A stretch of DNA of 26,795 bases from an uncultured Ruminococcus sp. (GTDB lineage: Bacteria > Bacillota > Clostridia > Oscillospirales > Ruminococcaceae), in NCBI GenBank assembly GCA_902464115.1, contig CABQIF010000014.1, positions 1 through 26,795 on the forward strand, written 5' to 3'. Each line of letters opens with the position of its first letter. The first letter of the stretch is position 1. A program made the translations under genes and the position numbers. Below the pieces are notes generated by a model. The model was not told the origin of the DNA. It saw only the letters and a program-made list of their open reading frames with translations, and searched no databases. Of this stretch, positions 22,827-26,795 are shown in pieces.

Positions 22827-23233
22827 CAGTCGAGGAAGCAGTACGGACACTGGGAAAATGTATTCAGGCAGACCCCCGTTATCAGCAGTATCAGCAGGCA
22901 AAACAAAACAATGATGCCGATACTGCCTTACAGGAACAAATTGGTGCATTTAACATGAAACGGATGTCCTATCAGCGGAAGATGGATGAAGACCCAGAAG
23001 AAAATGCAGAAGCTTTGCAGGCTCTGGAAAAAGAACTGGATGCTCTCTATACGGAGATTCTGAAAAATCCGAATATGGTTGCATTTCAGGAAGCCAAGGA
23101 TAAAATGGACAGCATGACCAAGCAGATTGATGCCATTATTACGCTCTGTCTGCATGGAGAAGACCCGGATACCTGCCATCCAGATTTGAGCCAGTGCAGC
23201 GGAGATTGTTCCGCCTGCGGCGGTTGCCACTGA
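22823..23233 (+). CDS. YlbF/YmcA-family protein with Cys-rich tail
   Basis: This is a 136-residue helical protein of the YlbF/YmcA (RicF/RicA) family. In Bacillus these proteins form the RicAFT complex, which binds Fe-S clusters and affects RNase Y-dependent RNA maturation. The helical body (1-108) is followed by a tail with six Cys at 109, 118, 125, 129, 132 and 135 (ending CSGDCSACGGCH), a likely metal or Fe-S site. The ATG overlaps the miaB stop, so translation is coupled. In B. subtilis ymcA also follows miaB and precedes mutS, with cotE between; here cotE is missing. Confidence 0.82.
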   Translation: MTVEEAVRTLGKCIQADPRYQQYQQAKQNNDADTALQEQIGAFNMKRMSYQRKMDEDPEENAEALQALEKELDALYTEILKNPNMVAFQEAKDKMDSMTKQIDAIITLCLHGEDPDTCHPDLSQCSGDCSACGGCH

Positions 23234-23249
23234 TTGAGGTGCAGAATCC

Positions 23250-25868
23250 ATGGAGATACAGAAGGAAAAACTCTCTCCGATGATGCAGCAATATTTTGCA
23301 CTCAAGGAAAAATATCCGGACTGTGTGCTGTTTTTCCGGCTGGGAGATTTTTATGAGATGTTCTTTGACGATGCCATCCGGATTTCCAGAGAACTGGAAC
23401 TGACGCTGACCGGCAGGGACTGCGGACTGAAAGAACGTGCCCCGATGTGCGGAATTCCGTACCACAGTGTGGATATGTATTTGAAACGGTTAGTGGAACG
23501 GGGATATAAAATCGCCATCTGTGAACAGCTGACCGACCCAGCCACCACAAAGGGACTGGTGGAACGGGATGTCATCCGAATTGTAACGCCAGGAACGCTG
23601 ATTGAAAGCAACCTGCTCGAAGAGGGAGCGAACAATTATCTTTGCAGCCTGTATTTTGAAGAGGGCGGCGACTGTGGACTTTGCTTTGCAGATTTGTCCA
23701 CGGGGGACATCATTGCTCTGCTGCCAGAACAGAAGAATTTAGAGGCAAATGTCATTGATGCTCTCTCTCGCTATACACCAGCAGAAATTCTGATGAATGA
23801 AGATGCTCTGTTGCTGAAGAGCGTGATGGAGTTCATCAAGATTCGGTTGCAGTGTGTGGTTACGATGCGAGATGCAGAATGCTTTTCCGCAGAACGCAAT
23901 CATGATTTTGTGTGTCATCAGTTCCAAGTGCCGGAATTGTCCTATTTACAGCTGCCGGAAACGGGTTCAGAAACAGCAGCTGTTTATGGTATGATGGACT
24001 ACATCAAGGAAACCCAGAAGAACCAGATTGCCCGGTTTATTTCCCTGACAGTCAACGATGATGATGCCTATCTGGGGCTGGATTTCAATGCAAGAAGAAA
24101 TCTGGAACTGACCGAAACGCTCCGAGGCAAAGAACGAAAAGGTTCACTGCTCTGGCTGATGAATACGGCGAAAACATCCATGGGGAAACGAATGCTGAAA
24201 ACATGGATTGAACAGCCGCTTGTTCAGCCGGCAAAAATTATGGCTCGGTTGGATGCCGTGGAAATTTTCGTCAAGAAAAGCGTGGTTCTGATGGAAGTGC
24301 GGTCAATCTTAGATTCTGTCTATGATTTGGAACGCCTGATGACACGGGTGCTCTATAAGACAGCAACCCCAAGAGATTTGAAAGCACTGGCGACAACCGC
24401 AAGACAGATTCCAGCTTTAAAGGCAGAACTGGAAAAGGTTGCAGACCGCAAATTGCTGGCAAGACTGCTCTCCCAGATTTCTAATCTGGATATGGTCGCC
24501 GATTTGGTTGACCGTGCAATTGTAGAGAATCCGCCGGTTTCCGTCAAGGATGGCGGTGTGATTCAAGAGGGATTCCATCAGGATTTGGATTATCTCCGAG
24601 GCATCATGAACGGTGGCAATCAAATCATTGAAAAGATGGAACAGTCCGAACGGGAACGTACTGGCATTAAAGGCTTGAAGATTGGATTCAATCGGGTGTT
24701 CGGATATTATATCGAAGTGACACGTTCTTATTATGATTTAGTGCCGGATGATTACGTCCGGAAACAGACGCTCACCAACTGCGAACGATTCATTACGCCA
24801 GACCTGAAAAAGACGGAAAACGATATTCTCAGTGCCAAAGAAAAGGCTCTGCGACTGGAAGAATCGCTGTATGTAGAAGTTCGAGATTGCCTTGCTGCAC
24901 AGCTGAAGCAGGTACAGGAAACCGCCTCGGCGATTGCACAGGTGGATGTATTGGCAGCGTTCGCAAATGTTGCAATTGAAAACCAGTACACGAAGCCGGA
25001 AATTGCCATGGATGGTGTGATTCAGATTCGGGGCGGTAGACATCCCGTTGTGGAACGGATGCTCAGCGATGACATTTTTGTTCCGAATGATACCTATCTG
25101 GACAACAAAGCCAACCGAATGCTGCTGATTACTGGGCCAAATATGGCAGGGAAATCCACCTATATGCGACAGGTGGCATTGATTACACTGATGGCACAGA
25201 TTGGTTCGTTTGTTCCGGCAGATTATGCGAAAATTTCTGTTGTGGATAAGATTTTTACCCGAGTTGGAGCATCGGACGACCTGACCGCTGGACAGAGTAC
25301 CTTCATGGTGGAAATGCACGAAGTTTCCGACATCCTGAAATATGCAACGCCAAACAGCCTTGTAATTTTGGATGAAGTCGGACGGGGCACATCGACCTTT
25401 GACGGTGTGAGCATTGCCCGAGCCGTTGCAGAATACATTTGTAACAGTCGGCAGATTGGCTGCAAAACGCTCTTTGCAACACATTACCATGAACTGATTG
25501 ATTTGGAACATACCATTGATGGCGTGAAAAATTACAGCATTGCGGTGAAAAAGCATGGCGATACCATTCGATTCCTGCGGAAGATTGTGCCGGGCGGCAT
25601 TGATGACAGCTATGGCATTGAAGTTGCCAAGTTGGCAGGGCTGCCGGAAAAGGTCGTCAAGCGTGCCAGAGTTCTGCTGCGACAGATGGAACAGCAGACC
25701 GCTGCCCAGAATCAGAAGCCGGAACAATCAGAAGATATGCAGTATAGTTTTGCTGCGATGCAGCAGAAGCAAGCCGTTCAGATGCTGAAAAAGACAAACT
25801 TACAGGAACTTTCTGATGCAGAATGTCGGCAGGTTCTCGAAGAAGTAACGAATTTGCTGCGAGGCTGA
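23250..25868 (+). CDS. mutS: DNA mismatch repair protein MutS
   Basis: This 872-residue MutS1 recognises mismatches and recruits MutL. The mismatch-reading Phe-X-Glu is at 34-36 (GDFYEMF). The ATPase has Walker A GPNMAGKST (629-637), Walker B LVILDEVGRGTSTFDG and the following FATHYHEL. The full-length domain order is present, with a C-terminal segment after about 800 that is Gln/Met-rich. It starts 16 bases after the YlbF-family gene and lies upstream of mutL in the same transcript. Confidence 0.97.
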   Translation: MEIQKEKLSPMMQQYFALKEKYPDCVLFFRLGDFYEMFFDDAIRISRELELTLTGRDCGLKERAPMCGIPYHSVDMYLKRLVERGYKIAICEQLTDPATTKGLVERDVIRIVTPGTLIESNLLEEGANNYLCSLYFEEGGDCGLCFADLSTGDIIALLPEQKNLEANVIDALSRYTPAEILMNEDALLLKSVMEFIKIRLQCVVTMRDAECFSAERNHDFVCHQFQVPELSYLQLPETGSETAAVYGMMDYIKETQKNQIARFISLTVNDDDAYLGLDFNARRNLELTETLRGKERKGSLLWLMNTAKTSMGKRMLKTWIEQPLVQPAKIMARLDAVEIFVKKSVVLMEVRSILDSVYDLERLMTRVLYKTATPRDLKALATTARQIPALKAELEKVADRKLLARLLSQISNLDMVADLVDRAIVENPPVSVKDGGVIQEGFHQDLDYLRGIMNGGNQIIEKMEQSERERTGIKGLKIGFNRVFGYYIEVTRSYYDLVPDDYVRKQTLTNCERFITPDLKKTENDILSAKEKALRLEESLYVEVRDCLAAQLKQVQETASAIAQVDVLAAFANVAIENQYTKPEIAMDGVIQIRGGRHPVVERMLSDDIFVPNDTYLDNKANRMLLITGPNMAGKSTYMRQVALITLMAQIGSFVPADYAKISVVDKIFTRVGASDDLTAGQSTFMVEMHEVSDILKYATPNSLVILDEVGRGTSTFDGVSIARAVAEYICNSRQIGCKTLFATHYHELIDLEHTIDGVKNYSIAVKKHGDTIRFLRKIVPGGIDDSYGIEVAKLAGLPEKVVKRARVLLRQMEQQTAAQNQKPEQSEDMQYSFAAMQQKQAVQMLKKTNLQELSDAECRQVLEEVTNLLRG

Positions 25869-25903
25869 CAGCATCGCAGGAGTAGACAGAAAGGAGCACG
25901 GCT

Positions 25904-26795
25904 GTGTCAAAAATTGCAGTGTTGAGCAAAGAAATTTCAGAGTTGATTGCAGCCGGAGAGGTGATAGAACGGCCTGCCTCTGTTGTGAAAGAGGTCGTTG
26001 AAAATGCAATTGATGCAGAGGCAAAGCATATCACAGTCGAAATCAAGCACGGCGGAACAACTTATATTCGAGTTGCAGACGACGGTTCTGGCATTGCATC
26101 GGAAGATGTGCCAACAGCATTTTTCCGCCATGCAACCAGTAAGATTCACGACCGCAAAGATTTGGAATCCATCTATACATTGGGATTCCGAGGAGAGGCG
26201 TTGGCATCTATTGCAGCCGTTTCCAAAGTGACCCTACTGACAAAACGCCGAGAAGATGATTACGGAACGCACTATGAGATGGTCGGCGGAACGCCGACAG
26301 GCGAACCGGAGCAGGGCGGCTGCCCGGATGGAACAACCATTCTCATTCGGGACTTGTTTTTCAATGTTCCGGTACGGCAGCGGTTTATGAAAAAAGATGT
26401 GACAGAAGCCAATGCTGTCAGCCAGATCGTGCAGAAAATTGCGTTGTCACATCCGGAAATTTCCTTTCAAATGATTCGGGATAACCGAATGGAATTTTGC
26501 ACGGATGGCAACGGCGATTTATACGCTGCGATTTATGCGTTGTTTGGAAAAGAGTTTGCCCATGATTTGATTCCTGTGCAGTATGATGATGGATTTTTAC
26601 GGGTGAGCGGTTATGTCGGAAAGCCGCTCTATTCCAAGTCGAACCGCACATTTCAACATTTCTTTATCAATGGGCGGTATATTCGCTCCCGTGTGTGTAG
26701 TGTTGCACTGGAAAGTGCCTATCAAAATTTGATTATGACTGGAAAGTTTCCAACGTGCGTGTTGATGCTGGAGATGCTGCCCGTGGATTTGGATG
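25904..26795 (+). CDS. mutL: DNA mismatch repair protein MutL (3' end outside the window)
   Basis: The frame opens with GTG at 25904 after AAAGGAG and stays open to the end of the window, giving 297 residues of a protein that is usually over 600 in Firmicutes. GHKL ATPase motifs are complete: Glu30 and Asn34 (KEVVENAIDA), DDGSGI (59-64) and GFRGEAL (94-100), then the FFNVPVRQRF block. The C-terminal dimer and endonuclease domain, whose DQHA(x)2E(x)4E motif would show nuclease activity, lies beyond the window. The GTG start may reduce its level relative to MutS. Confidence 0.93.
   Translation, partial: MSKIAVLSKEISELIAAGEVIERPASVVKEVVENAIDAEAKHITVEIKHGGTTYIRVADDGSGIASEDVPTAFFRHATSKIHDRKDLESIYTLGFRGEALASIAAVSKVTLLTKRREDDYGTHYEMVGGTPTGEPEQGGCPDGTTILIRDLFFNVPVRQRFMKKDVTEANAVSQIVQKIALSHPEISFQMIRDNRMEFCTDGNGDLYAAIYALFGKEFAHDLIPVQYDDGFLRVSGYVGKPLYSKSNRTFQHFFINGRYIRSRVCSVALESAYQNLIMTGKFPTCVLMLEMLPVDLD

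Noticed and set aside
24738..25727. 329-codon minus-strand frame inside mutS
   Set aside because: Antisense to the MutS ATPase domain; its composition is that of a mirror frame and it carries no recognisable motif.

Overview
The window looks like chromosomal DNA from an anaerobic Firmicute of the Ruminococcus type (Oscillospiraceae). The evidence is two proteins with C-terminal type I dockerins, one of them a GH5 glycosidase, Thr-rich and Thr-Asp-Pro linkers on secreted proteins, a reverse rubrerythrin, strong AGGAGG ribosome sites, sharp TTGACA-17-TATAAT promoters (often with TGC before the -10), and a miaB-ylbF-mutS-mutL block. No tRNA, rRNA, transposase, phage gene or CRISPR array was seen. 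The species cannot be fixed from this sequence alone.

Layout. 1-1450: the tail of an upstream gene, a small lipoprotein gene, then about 650 bases with little recognisable coding. 1449-3666 (minus strand): two AraC-family regulators; the distal one is translationally coupled to a 157-residue protein of unknown function. 4051-7995 (plus): five tightly packed genes for a flavin/iron-sulfur amine or amino-acid dehydrogenase of the HcnABC/opine-oxidase type, ending with a nitroreductase. 8135-9346: an iron-containing alcohol dehydrogenase with its own promoter. 9641-10780: an ornithine cyclodeaminase-family protein (the 'tyramine oxidase subunit B' type) behind a leader with two tandem terminator hairpins. 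10885-13270: ammonium transporter, PII protein and a class I glutamine amidotransferase-type hydrolase of the gamma-glutamyl-GABA hydrolase family. The run 4051-13270 reads as one nitrogen-scavenging locus: oxidise an amine or N-substituted amino acid, handle the imine or aldehyde product, and retain the ammonia.

13361-14273: cyclophilin and Fur-family regulator in one transcript. 14322-14942 (minus): an alpha-helical protein and an uncatalogued 58-residue protein with a duplicated APV(K/R)IY motif. 15111-16472: a secreted GH3 lipoprotein with an altered catalytic dyad. 16606-17154: reverse rubrerythrin. 17270-19084 (minus): GH5-dockerin enzyme. 19412-21264: a dockerin protein followed by a membrane-anchored SGNH hydrolase. 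21396-26795: miaB, a YlbF-family gene with a Cys-rich tail, mutS and the start of mutL.

The most interesting material is the catabolic locus and its RNA leaders. Three promoters run almost directly into strong intrinsic terminators, at 775-858, 3896-3985 and 9413-9586, which suggests attenuation or short RNA products. The substrate of the oxidoreductase cannot be read from the sequence.
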